Assembly: GCF_902362185.1 (NCBI RefSeq)
Contig: NC_044503.1
Location: 20,959,484 to 21,023,483, forward strand
Source of the DNA: Chanos chanos
Lineage: Eukaryota > Chordata > Actinopteri > Gonorynchiformes > Chanidae
Direction of reading: 5' to 3'
DNA: 64,000 bases
The notes beneath the pieces are model-generated. The model ran no database searches, was not told where the DNA came from, and saw only the letters and a program-made list of their open reading frames with translations. A program made the translations under genes and the position numbers. Numbering within the stretch: the stretch's first letter is position 1; each line of letters begins with the position of its first letter. Below are positions 1-13,340 of the stretch, in pieces.

Positions 1-92
1 ATCTGATTTCCGTCTTTATCTGCATCTGGCTTGCTTTTTCTCAGTTAAAAACATGCATGCCCACATGTCCAGTATAGGCAGTTAATTCTGAC

Positions 93-2119
93 CTGTGCAG
101 AAGGCATGTGACTGAGCACTTGTTTGGCAGACAGGCCAAGTACAGGGCACTGGTCCTGACCAGGGGTGGAACTGTTCTCCAGAAGTCTGATGCACTGAGC
201 TACCACAAGACACTGTTCCATGGTCTCATAGAACTGCCGAAGAGAAAAAAAAACACACACACCAAGACTACCTCAATGACACTTTAAATGACACATTTCA
301 TTACAGCGTTTACCACAGGAGCACTACATCTGGTTAAAATGTTTGTTCTTAAAAGCCAGAGTCTATCTATCGCACTGTATAGTGTAGGCAGTCACGCAGT
401 TTTTCCTGCTCTCATATCAACAGACACAAGCTGGCTTTTTTTTTTTCCAGTAGTGAGGTCCATTTTGCTTAACATTCATTTTGAAATTGTGGTGACATGG
501 GGAGTGAGGTAACACTGGTAAAGGTCACACAGACAGTGTCAGTGTCACTGTGTGGACACACAAACACACACACACACACAAAGTGTGTGGGGTGTGTACC
601 TTCTCCTCTTCTGCTGGCCCGCCTCCGTGCTGCTTTCTGATGCTGTGCTCCTGGATCATCTCCTGTAGGAGCCTGTGGATGCTCTCAAAGTGAAGCCAGG
701 TCTGTCTCTGGGTCAGCAGCTCCCTCTCAGCCTAGGTTAAAAACATCAGAACAGCTGGAGAATTGACTCTGACATGGGCCAATCTTCACTTACACATCCT
801 CGATTTTCGATCTGTAATCTGTAAACTGATTCTAAATGCTAATAACATTTTTTTAACTGTCCTTTCCTCCTCCTCCTCTTTTCCTGGTTTTCTCAGATCA
901 ATCAAGATCACTTATAGCCCATCTTAACTAGTTTCCTCAGGCCTGATTGTTTCACTTTGGGAAATCATTAACGTTTTAAAACCTCAAGCTATTCTCATTT
1001 AATCATGAGAAATTCATCTCTAAAAGGCTAGTGCCCTGTATGACTGACAATTGTTAAACACCCATCTGTTCATATGTTCATTAGAGCAGTTCAGTTCATA
1101 TACAAACGCCCATAAGTATTAAGTGAAAAACAGCATATACTGCCACGATGCTAAATCCCACCCACATGGCGCTTTGACTAGCCGGGTTTTGGGCGTTTGT
1201 ATAAAGCGAACACAAAAATACCACGACCTATCTCTGTCCAAACACAGCAGATTGACATCACTATTTCACGGGAGGACTTGGGGTCTGCGGATAGACTTAC
1301 CTTCTCCAGCTCCCGTTTCAGGACTGTGGTGAGTCCAGTGTTGTCCACATACTGGGAGAGTGTGGCCAGGAGTTTGCAGAACTGGGGATTTTGTATTAGA
1401 TCCTCTTCTGTCAGCTGACATAGCGGAAATGCTGTAAGAACTGCTTTAAGACACCGCTAGTAAGCAACGTTTAATGACAACGCACTGTTAAAGTTTAACA
1501 GCGCAACATAGACAATACAGCAGACAGTTATTCATTCGTAACACACGGCTAACACCTAAAATAAAAGAACAGAGTTGTTACAAGAGACACATAGCCTACT
1601 GAGAACAGGTGCCTCCAAACAGGTATAGGTCCTGTGTTAAATGAGAAGCTAGCGTCCCGGCATGTTTAAGGGTCACGTATAAAAATGCTGGCCCACTACT
1701 TTGTCGACCGTGGCTAAAGCAAAAGATCGCAAAACAGAAGAACATTTCGGCATTAGTTTATTGGAAACAAGCGTACGAACGCCGTATTACACCAAGACAT
1801 GCACGATTGTACGTGCTAGATTCGTTCAGGATGTAATGCCCTAATCAACAAGGCACCTAACTGGAAACTCAAGGGAGATTCAGGTGATGGCACCTCCTCT
1901 ACAAACAGTGAATGACAAAACTATGAAGAGATGCTTTGAAGCCTTTTCGCATGCCCTTGGATAATCTGTTAGGTGCTTCTATTATTTTGGCTGCTCCCTG
2001 CACACGATCATGAATATGTTTTACTTAAAAAATAAAGCGCAGAGATCAGGACCTTGCTGACGCAGGTTATCCCCTTTGTCCAGTGCTGAAATAGACACAG
2101 ATTCCGTTCCCGACGACAT
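93..2119 (-). CDS. haus4: HAUS augmin-like complex subunit 4, N-terminal part (runs off left edge)
   Basis: HAUS4 is a subunit of the eight-protein augmin complex, which recruits gamma-tubulin to spindle microtubules for branching nucleation in mitosis. Four coding exons are read on the minus strand: 2119-2053, 1431-1301, 731-600 and 233-93, giving 157 residues; human HAUS4 is about 363, so the C-terminal half lies outside the window. Phases agree at every junction. Recognition rests on two stretches recalled from human HAUS4: LTEEDLIQNPQFCKLL (human LSKEDLLQNPYFSKLL) and FYETMEQCLVV (human FHETLEQRLLV) followed by VLGLSAKQVLSHMP. A non-coding first exon probably ends at 2557 with a good GTAAGT donor, and the ATG exon is preceded by a pyrimidine-rich acceptor near 2161. 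The ATG at 2119 gives an N-terminus of the length seen in human. The one weak point is the first coding donor, which reads GTCCTG instead of GTRAGT. Confidence 0.88.
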
Positions 2120-2556
2120 CATAAATTAATACGCAGCTCTGAGAGGCGTTCAGGACAATTACCTGCCAGGAAAACAAAAACAACAACATTAGGGTTAACA
2201 GCAAAATAGCGTTGATACTGGCTAACTTATAGAACGACATATAAACTGAACACTTCAGACTGTTGGGAGCTCGCTAGCTGTTTATCATTTCATCGGTAAC
2301 AGGTAAAGCTGAAACAACAGAAAATCTAAACTACTAAAACTGCTGCTGATTTGAATAACAGACATAAGCTAGACATTCATGCTGATTCACTGAAGTTAAT
2401 TCTATAACAGGTTCGTCAAAGAGAACATCCTTTTCGCAGTGACATTCCATTAACTTTCACATCCAAGTGAGAAACAATAAATACTTCATTACATCGTTGA
2501 TTGGTTGGAGGGTTGCAGGTTGGTTGGAAATCGCGTAAAGAAATCTCAAAACTTAC

Positions 2557-2690
2557 CTCTAGACCTACATGATCTTTTGGACAATATTGTGACACTGCAT
2601 TCAACTTTTCCGTGGAGCTGTTTCCCGCTCGTCTTTATTTTCCCTTTCTTCGTCTGTACAGTGACGTGGTATCGTCGCGCAGCAAGGTGA
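2557..2690 (-). other. haus4: Probable non-coding first exon and promoter side of haus4
   Basis: A consensus donor (AGAG then GTAAGT, read on the minus strand at 2557-2551) closes an exon that has no suitable ATG. It would splice to the acceptor at about 2161, just upstream of the haus4 start codon. The upstream end is a guess because no TATA box or clear initiator is visible. Confidence 0.5.
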
Positions 2691-4700
2691 ATTGTTGTAC
2701 CGCCATCTAAAGTACGGGAAGATTAAATAATTGGAATAAGGAAGCGATCATTTCCTCTTTCCTTTTAAATGTACAGACATATACTTTTGTACCTCTCAAG
2801 TCTTTTTCAAGCAAACGTTTTGTCTTCTACTGGGGTCAAAATAAGCCTTAGTTGGAAAACTTATTTTTGTTTCAGTCCAAAAATACGACTGTGTCTTTGT
2901 GTTTTCGTATCATTTTAAAGGTGTCTGGATTAAAAAAAAAATACTGCAACGAATATAATATCACGAATTTGGGAAGAACCAGAAGCTTTTCCCCCCTGTA
3001 ACCATGAATCTTCGTCGCCACAGTGATCTCCCCAGTGAGCTAACCTAGTTGTAAACTGGGCCAATTTTTTTTAACGCGAATCGTTTTCTTCTCACCTATG
3101 ACGAGTTTTTGACACAACATCATATCCCTGTAACTCCTGGGATTGTGCAGAGGTCTGTACGTTTTTTTAAGAATCAAACAAGCAACAATAATCAGCTGTT
3201 GTCCCTACTTAATCAAGTACAAAAAATTGTAAGTGAAAAAAGAATAGATCTGTATAAAAAACCCAATAACGATTAAACGACAATAGATCTATAAAAGCTC
3301 AAAGCAGATGTTGTCTCGTTATCATATGTGATTTCATGCTGGAGTTGCTTGGTGGATGATATTCTATGGAAGAGAGCCTGGCTCATGCTTAATTGATGTC
3401 TAATTGCTGCCAAAGTGAAAGAAGTGTTATTTGCACTCACTCATAAATTCCACCCACTCATAAAACTTCTCTGCTAAAAACTTAAGATAGACATTGACAT
3501 AAACTGTACATTTTGTTGCAAATAACCAGGGACAATTGATAATTTAGTTTGGCATTTGTGAAACTTTGCTAGCAAAACCTCCCTGCTTTTATTTCTGAAA
3601 ATATTGATCAAGACTTTATTTTGTTGATTAAAACTGTTTATAGAAATGAGATGAAATAATTGTTGATTCAGTCTGGGCATCCTCAAAACAAAAAATAAAT
3701 TAAAACTATAAATCTTTGCTTTTTTTGTGTGTGCATAATGGTATTCCCTTCCAGCATAAGATTTTGCCATTCCTTGTCATTCCATGCCTGTATCACTGTT
3801 GTTTTGTACTGGTTGTACAATTAAAACTGAACAAACAAACAAAAAAATCTGCAAAAGACATACATACAAACATACATAGAGACACACATACATAAATGCA
3901 TAGAAAATGACTGTCATTGCGCCAAAGTTTATACGGGTTGCACCATCAGTTAGCAGGTGAGCAGTCACATTCCCTTCCGCAAGGCTCAGTGAGTTCAACC
4001 CTTGCCTGTGCAATGAACGCAAACATTGACAGCATACATTGATGCCTTGTCCTCTTATTAAATGAGAAAGACTCGTGTAATTGTAATTGTGGCATAGAAC
4101 TCAGAAAATACTGTCCTTTATTTCTTGTCAGATATGGGAATATCAACCAGTGATTGCACAAGACACCAAAAAATGTTCTGTGGTTAAATCTCAATCACTT
4201 ATTTCCTCCCCTTCACATCATTTCCCTACAGTGATGACTAATGATAGTGTAGTTTTGATTTAATAGCATATCCTACGACATACAAACGTGACACACCTAC
4301 TTTGTAAACCTTTTCATTTTCTATAGAAAAATTATTTCTGTAAAAACAGGGTGAAGCAACAAGCGGATCACACCCTTGGCCTGTACCCATTTACCCAGTT
4401 CATTACTGTATTTTCATATATTAAACCTTTGCATTTATTGATGTTGTTGTCCCAACTGAGACTACATAGCGCTGTATATTCGTCCAGAAGTATTTGTGAT
4501 AAGGTAAGAAATCAAAATGATAAACCCTCAAATACTGGAACTGATTTAATTTGAGAAAATTCTAGTGATTGCCACTGCCAGTCTGTGGGCCGTCCGTCTA
4601 TCGCCACCCCGTATAATGTGAGACAATTCATTCGCCAGCTCATGTTTGACAGCGTCCACCATCGAGCACCTTATTGGGTCTTAACAAAATGACGGATACG
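2691..4700. other. Intergenic spacer between haus4 and hspa5
   Basis: Mostly AT-rich unique-looking sequence. It holds a short degenerate run of CATA/ACAC-type simple sequence around 3835-3900. No exon, RNA gene or mobile element was recognised. The two genes are divergent, so promoter elements for both lie here, but only those close to hspa5 could be identified. Confidence 0.5.
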
Positions 4701-4736
4701 TAATCCAATCAAACTCGTACAGTCGAACACGTCTCG

Positions 4737-4744
4737 TGACGTAA
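4737..4744 (+). promoter_or_regulatory. CRE/ATF-like site upstream of hspa5
   Basis: TGACGTAA, a close match to the CRE/ATF consensus, lies about 160 bp upstream of the predicted transcription start. Mammalian BiP promoters also carry an ATF/CREB-type site upstream of their ER-stress elements. Function here is inferred from the motif and its position. Confidence 0.5.
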
Positions 4745-4794
4745 CTACGATCAGTACGTGTGCAAATCAACAGCAGCCAGCGTACAACGTTCTG

Positions 4795-4813
4795 CCAATG
4801 AAAGCCTTCCAAC
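4795..4813 (+). promoter_or_regulatory. Imperfect ER-stress-element-like motif
   Basis: CCAAT, nine bases, then CCAAC. This differs by two bases from the second half (CCACG) of the ER stress element consensus and lies 28 bp upstream of the perfect copy. It may be a weak second element or just a CCAAT box bound by NF-Y. Confidence 0.35.
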
Positions 4814-4827
4814 AAGCTACTAGTTGA

Positions 4828-4846
4828 CCAATAAGAAGCCTCCACG
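4828..4846 (+). promoter_or_regulatory. ER stress response element (ERSE) of hspa5
   Basis: A perfect CCAAT-N9-CCACG. NF-Y binds the CCAAT half and ATF6 or XBP1 the CCACG half during the unfolded protein response. It sits about 20 bp upstream of the TATA box, in the correct orientation for hspa5. This is the expected control of a BiP gene and supports its induction by misfolded protein in the ER. Confidence 0.9.
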
Positions 4847-4866
4847 ACGGGGAAGCTGTGAGTGCT

Positions 4867-4872
4867 TATATA
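4867..4872 (+). promoter_or_regulatory. TATA box of hspa5
   Basis: TATATA within CTTATATAGTGG. It predicts a transcription start near 4897, matching the distance to the first donor site at 5035. A TATA box close to an ERSE is the usual BiP promoter layout. Confidence 0.8.
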
Positions 4873-4904
4873 GTGGCGAGCTCACAATGTTAACTTCAGT
4901 TCCT

Positions 4905-4922
4905 ATGTACCAGCACAAGTAA
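4905..4922 (+). other. Short upstream ORF in the hspa5 5' leader
   Basis: ATG followed by four codons and TAA lies in predicted non-coding exon 1, about 10 bases after the predicted start of transcription. An earlier in-frame ATG at 4887 would extend it to 11 codons if transcription starts upstream. Such small ORFs can tune translation of stress genes; whether this one is used is unknown. Confidence 0.4.
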
Positions 4923-5586
4923 GAGAATAAGACATCGAGTATTATTGCGAATTTAAAGCCTATATCGCTGTCTGCGATTTCTCTAGCGAAACATTCACAG
5001 CACCAAATATTTGTTATTAATTACAGTCTTAAGGGTAAGTGGCTTTAAATTCTTTGGCATGTGTCGTCTCTCAGTGCAGTTTTATTAAGTAGCCGGCTGG
5101 GAGATGTAATGCAAGTTAGCAAATTGCTAGTTGTATGAGTCTACTGTTAAGTTAACCGTTAAGTAATTGAATTTTATTGTAAAAGCTTTTGTTGAATGCT
5201 GATTTTGCAAGGTCAGTGCTTGCGAGTCTTGCGGTAGTCTCCGGATAGTTTAAACAACGGATTTACTGGATCCCATTGCAAGTTAATGGCATGCCGGTAA
5301 CATAGATAGTTTTTACAAATAACCTCGATAAATGTTTAACTCTCCTAGCTTACATGAACTGATATCCTCACTGGCGCATGAGTATAGACGAACATAAATA
5401 CCGCCATTCAAACCACTAGCGGCGACTTTAGCCTGTAGTTAAACCACAGGTCGGCAGCCACAGTGTAACGTTACATCCGATGTGCGTTATGAGATGGCGG
5501 CTTTTCTTTTCACCGGCCGGAAAGATGAGAGACTCGACTAAAAGCTCATTTTTCTTCAACAGAATACCTGGGATCCAAGAGCTGTT

Positions 5587-8390
<2,804 letters not shown>

Positions 8391-8845
8391 GCGGGCCTTT
8401 GATCACGTCTCGGCTCTCTTATGCTCCGTGTGATACCCCTGCCTCTCTGGTAGTGGCACAGGTGTACCTATTGGACTCGATGGACAATTGAGAGGAAGGG
8501 CAGAATTTCAGGGGAAATTGGGGTGTTTAAAAACCACAGATCTTTTTTTCTGGAAGGACTTGTGGAGCATGAGAGAGCGGAGAGTGAGGGATGTGCTCTT
8601 CACTGTCAAGTGGAGATAAAAGTCAGCCTGGATAGAGGCTCTCTACTGCTGTTCTCAGGCAGTTTCAAAATGGGGTTAAGTGGGGAGGGGTGGGGTGGGG
8701 TAGTAGAGAGGGTTTAGTTTGGTGTCTGGGCCCAGGGACAACTGTCATGTTCAACTGCAACGTTATCAAGTTATTTATTTAAGTCTGCTCATTGTAGAAA
8801 GAGAATTTCTACTACAACAATGAAATAAATGTTTGTTTAAAAAAA
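8391..8845 (+). other. hspa5: hspa5 3' untranslated region and polyadenylation signal
   Basis: The non-coding tail after the TAG stop is GT-rich and reaches AATAAA at 8824-8829, followed by an A-rich stretch from about 8840. Cleavage would fall near 8845. Confidence 0.75.
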
Positions 8846-9696
8846 AAATCACATTGGTGTGTTGTGTGAAGATTTTTTTTTCAGGAGGGGGGCAAACAAG
8901 CTTTCAAACAAACATCTCAGATACTTAACTACATGGAATTTCACCAACCAGGCTTTACCACTGTTTCCAGTTTTAGTTAATGTATTTGAGAGTTTGAAAA
9001 CTGAAAGTTGTTGTAACGTTGACAAGACATATGAAAAACATTATAGTACTAAAGTACAAGAGCCCCAAAAAATCTGTGATTTTAATTCATGATAACCAGG
9101 TTTGACTATTACAGTCTCACTGTGGTACCACCATGGTGCCTGTGTCCTTACAGTGGAGAGTCGCTGCATCAGTATTGAAATGTACAAAATTAAGCCTTAC
9201 ATAATGACTATCAAACATCTGCTTTGTATGAAATTCAATGGTGACTTCCACTGTTTGATGGCTTGAGTTTCAAGCAGATCACAGGAGCAACAAAGCCAGG
9301 GGTCAGAACCGGCCAAATTGGTCTCATGTAATTTTGTTTCTGGATGACTCAGTAGGTTCATTAGACTACTCATCTGTTAAGGGCAATGGAAGCATCAAAT
9401 CCCTAAGTATGGAGTAGTTATAAGGTAAGTACATGCTTTGGGCAAAAAGAGTGGGGAACTAATGCTGCTTAAATGCTTACTGTTGATCTTACCTTAACAG
9501 TAATCATACCCTATTGACCGCATCTTTACAATTAAGGAATTTTATGATATTTCAAACAAAAATATTTGAACACCTGGGAATGTTATGGAAGACATGGATG
9601 CATTATTACTGATGCAAAAATAATTCGAGAGACGCTATAATTCATAAGACAACTCTTTTACTTAAAAAAAAAACCCCCAAAAAAACAAAACAAGAG
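8846..9696. other. Spacer between convergent hspa5 and rabepk
   Basis: No exon, RNA gene or repeat was recognised. It must contain the rabepk 3' untranslated region on the minus strand, but no AATAAA was found there in that orientation. Confidence 0.4.
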
Positions 9697-12600
9697 TCAT
9701 GTCAGTAGAGTCACTAGACAGTCATTAAATATTTCTCCCTGAGTGTCCATGCCTCCAAAAACAAAGCAAAGATGAACTGTCCGCGTTTGAGGGTTTTTCT
9801 CTGCATCCCTTTCTCCGCTGACGTCCGCCCTAACATGCCACGGCACCACACACATCGAATGGTCCAGTCTGTTAGGGGGCAGGTCCCCGTCAAAGGTCAT
9901 TAGTGTCCAGCGATGTTTGTCTGCAGGAATGTCGGCAAGTCAAAAGACGATGTAGGTGTAAAATTGTGGTTCGACCAATATGGTACATTGCAAATTAACA
10001 TGCATATTTGCAAACTCTTAACAGTAGGTTTTGTCGTTGCCTTTTAAGAGGATATTAGTGTTTTGGGGACAGTCTTACCACATTGGAATCTGTACATGGA
10101 ATTGGTCGCCCCTTCTGGCGTCAGTCCGCCAAAGATGAAAAAGTTCTTTCCAAAAGCCACAGATGAGTGTGCAGCCTGTCCTGGCGGAAGGTCACCTTTA
10201 GCCTTTATCCGTTCCCACCGCATGTTCACTACACAGGCAGCGAAGAGACATAACAATGTGAAAAATGAATTTACAATTCAGATCAAGAACAAAAGGAGTA
10301 GACAACTTCTAATGTTTTTTTTACAAAAAAATATTATTTTACATTTTAAATTTAAAAAATAAAAATTTTATAAATTACAAAAAACAAAAACCTGAACAGT
10401 AACAGCAACGACCTACAAGTGTCCAAAGAGGAGAGATCGTTATGGAACTTTCCGCCTGCCATCCCACCATGAACATAAATTGTGTCTCCCACGGCAACGA
10501 CCACATGGCCCTGTCTCGCAGAGGGCTGTTTCCCTTTGGTCTCTGGCTGTGACCAAGTAGACGTCACTGAATGGGGGGAATTGAAAAGACAGTACAATGT
10601 ACTGAAAACAAAGTGATTCAAAGGAAACAATACAATAATTCAAATGAGAGGTAAACAAATGGGCATGTTCATTCCTGTGTGTGTCTGTTCAGGTTATTTC
10701 GTTAAGAATTAAATTTGTCAACACATTACAATGTTCTCAGAAAACGTAACACAGTGAAAACAGTGTCACTCTGAGCAGTGTTTTTAGGTATTTTTTGTCT
10801 GTGTGAGTGGAACAGGTGGACATACCTGTGTCAAAGACATGGAGCTGGGCATCTGAAACCGGAGTGGTCCCTGAATCCCCCCCAGAGAAGACAAACAGTC
10901 TGTCTCCCACACAGGCTAAACTGGTGTGGTAAGTCCTCGGTGACGGTGGGACACCTTTCACCTGCACACTTCTCCATGACTGGTTATCTGAACACACAGA
11001 CATCACTGCTTCAGTCAGACGTTTTTTTTTTTGGTTTGTTTGTTTTCATTTTTTTGTTTTTGTATTGCCCAAACCTAGTGAAAGGGTTGCCTATTAGAAT
11101 ATGCTATGCAAAAAGGGTAGGTGTGATAAGCTAAAGCTACAGCCTACACCTTTTCGGTCAATTTTTTTGTTCTTTCTTTTCAACTTAATACCTTGTTGAT
11201 ATTTATTTATATCTATGTGCATTCATTTTGGAAAAATGTTATTATAGATCGAAATCAAAACTTCTACTACTACAATGACTACTACTACTACTATTACTTC
11301 AGTAAGGCTGGTTATCCAAACACACAGACATTATAACTTCAGTCAGGCTGGTTATCTAAACACACAGACATTATTACTTCAGTCAGGCTGATTATCTAAA
11401 CACACCGATATTATTACTTCAGTTAGGGGGGAGGATGTAGAGAGGTTTGAGTTACATGATGATATGTGTGAGAAGCAGATAGTGAGGATACATAGTATCA
11501 CTGGCCAACTCCAGTATATCCAATCAAACCCTGGGCTGCGGTACCCAGCTCACAGACTGAGGAAAGAACAGACTGGGAGACTGATTGGGTAAATGAATGC
11601 AGCTGTTATAAACAGACTTGGGTGGAAAGACACACTTTTAAGAGGCTCTGACATGAAATTGCCATTTTTCTCTGTAGGTATGTAGGCCTCATTTTGGCAG
11701 ACTGTGAAGTTATTAGCCACCTTAAACCCACACCATTGCGACCAATCAATTGCCTCAACACCTGCAAGAAGAGCTGTCATAAACTGTACTTCACCTATGG
11801 CCACCACTTTCTACCTCCAACCATTCCCTAATAATGTACCATAATCGCCAATATACTTCACAATGCTGTTATATAATGTGTATCTATAGATAATTACAAA
11901 CATCTCAGATAGATAGTCTTACATACATATATATTTACATGAATAACATATATATTGAATAGGCCTATATATATAATATATACTTTTCAGATGCCATATA
12001 TTGTATATAGTACCTATAGTACTGCAGCGACATTCATTCATTCATTCATTCCCTTTTGTCCAGTCGTATTTTAACTGTAGTCTGTGTGCTGTATTGCACT
12101 GGGAATATGCTTTACGTTATGCTGCAAGGTATAACGGCAATAAATTCGAACTTGAACACAGTTGTTCTCTACACCTCACCTGCCGTGTGTAACACCTGGA
12201 TGCAGTTACGGTTTCCAGCCTGCTGGGCGCCACCAAACACCCACAGACTGTGTGGAGCACTGTCGGACACGAAGGAACAGTGCTCGTACCGCGCTCCCAG
12301 CCCCGCCCACTCCGGCACGTCCCATTCATGATCGTCTAGACGGACAGAAAATGCTGGGATTACCTCACCACCTACTGGTCAGTTATTCCTCTCTCAGTCC
12401 TATGACTTTACTCAAGCAAGGCAAAATGAGAACAAGAACAAGAACAACCATGATCAAATAGCAGCTAAAAAAGCATGTGCAGGATTTGACATCACATTCA
12501 CTCACAAGCCACCATATAAACATATAGATAGACAGGTGTGTGTATGTGTGTGTGTGTGTGCGCGCATATGTATGTGTATGTATATTTATTACCTAAATTT

Positions 12601-12881
12601 ATTACATGGGATTCGGAGAAACTGCCGTTTGGATTGGCTCCTCCAACAATCAGAATTCTTCCTTTGCCTCCCTCAGCAGACGGTAGGTATGTGCAAGTGT
12701 GTCCAACGCTCACCCCGGGACCCTCACCTCTGGGTACCAAGGCATACCTGGCAAAGACACACGTAATTTCACATTACAACAATATCAACAGAACACGCAG
12801 GTATCCGATATGGCTATTCATATCTCACCACTGTCTTTCTCGTGGTTCGTCTTCTGGGTCAAGAATCGGGAGCAATTCCAT
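9697..12881 (-). CDS. rabepk: Rab9 effector protein with kelch motifs
   Basis: RABEPK (p40) binds Rab9-GTP and promotes return of mannose-6-phosphate receptors from late endosomes to the trans-Golgi. Seven coding exons are read on the minus strand: 12881-12829, 12747-12593, 12335-12180, 10987-10826, 10566-10417, 10228-10079 and 9920-9697. They sum to 1,050 nt (349 residues; human 372), and every junction keeps phase. The start MELLPILDPEDEPRE parallels human MKQLPVLEPGDKPRK. Kelch repeats are visible as GG doublets with spaced aromatic residues: ILIVGGANPNGSFS, LWVFGGAQQAGNRN, LFVFSGGDSG, IYVHGGMAGG, FFIFGGLTPEG and CFVFGGMDTQGEI, which fits a beta propeller. Human has a longer acidic insert before the last blade that is shorter here. 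A non-coding first exon probably ends at 13229. The intron between 10987 and 12180 carries duplicated copies of the acceptor region. Confidence 0.95.
11301..11420. repeat. Three tandem 40 bp copies of the rabepk exon 4 acceptor region (in intron)
   Basis: Units 11301-11340, 11341-11380 and 11381-11420 share a 40 bp pattern containing GGTTATCTAAACACACAG. The same pattern occurs once at 10979-11018, across the splice acceptor of the rabepk coding exon at 10987-10826. Each intronic copy therefore carries a potential AG acceptor on the minus strand. Confidence 0.75.
12536..12590. repeat. TG/TATG simple repeat in rabepk intron
   Basis: An interrupted (TG)n and (TATG)n run directly beside the donor end of the second rabepk coding exon. 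Confidence 0.8.
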
Positions 12882-13228
12882 CACTCGGTGTCACCTCACA
12901 GTAAGAGCTGACAGGCGTAGTTCTGACAGTAACGTGTCACGCAGGTACAGGTGTATATAGAGAAACAGCATATTCTTTGGCATCACAAAACATTTTGAGC
13001 ACAAATGGGTGTGAACATGAATACAGACAGTGATTTCTTTAGTTTAAATTTGAACACCGTAGAACTTGTCAGAACTGCAGTTTACAGGACAGCAACTTTT
13101 AAACGCAACTACAAGGACACTGAAGTCTTTGCATAGGTCAAGTGCTTAACGTGCTATCCCCAGAACGTCCACATTGATAATGGTGTTGACACAAAGCCAG
13201 CGATAACTGGGTGAGTGGGTAATATTAC

Positions 13229-13340
13229 CTCTAGAGATATCTTGTAGGGAAAGAAGTCCACAACAACACTCCTATCCACTGGGGTGGCTAACGTGTGAGC
13301 TCCGTTCGTCTTCTGGTCAGGTTGTTCTGGTTGTCATACC
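13229..13340 (-). other. rabepk: Probable non-coding first exon of rabepk
   Basis: A donor (AGAG then GTAATA on the minus strand at 13229) closes an ATG-free stretch upstream of the first rabepk coding exon. The far end is not defined by any visible promoter motif. Confidence 0.45.

Noticed and set aside
1-2690. Identification of the left gene as gapvd1, the usual HSPA5 neighbour in mammals
   Set aside because: The translated exons do not match GAPVD1 but match HAUS4 closely in three exons.
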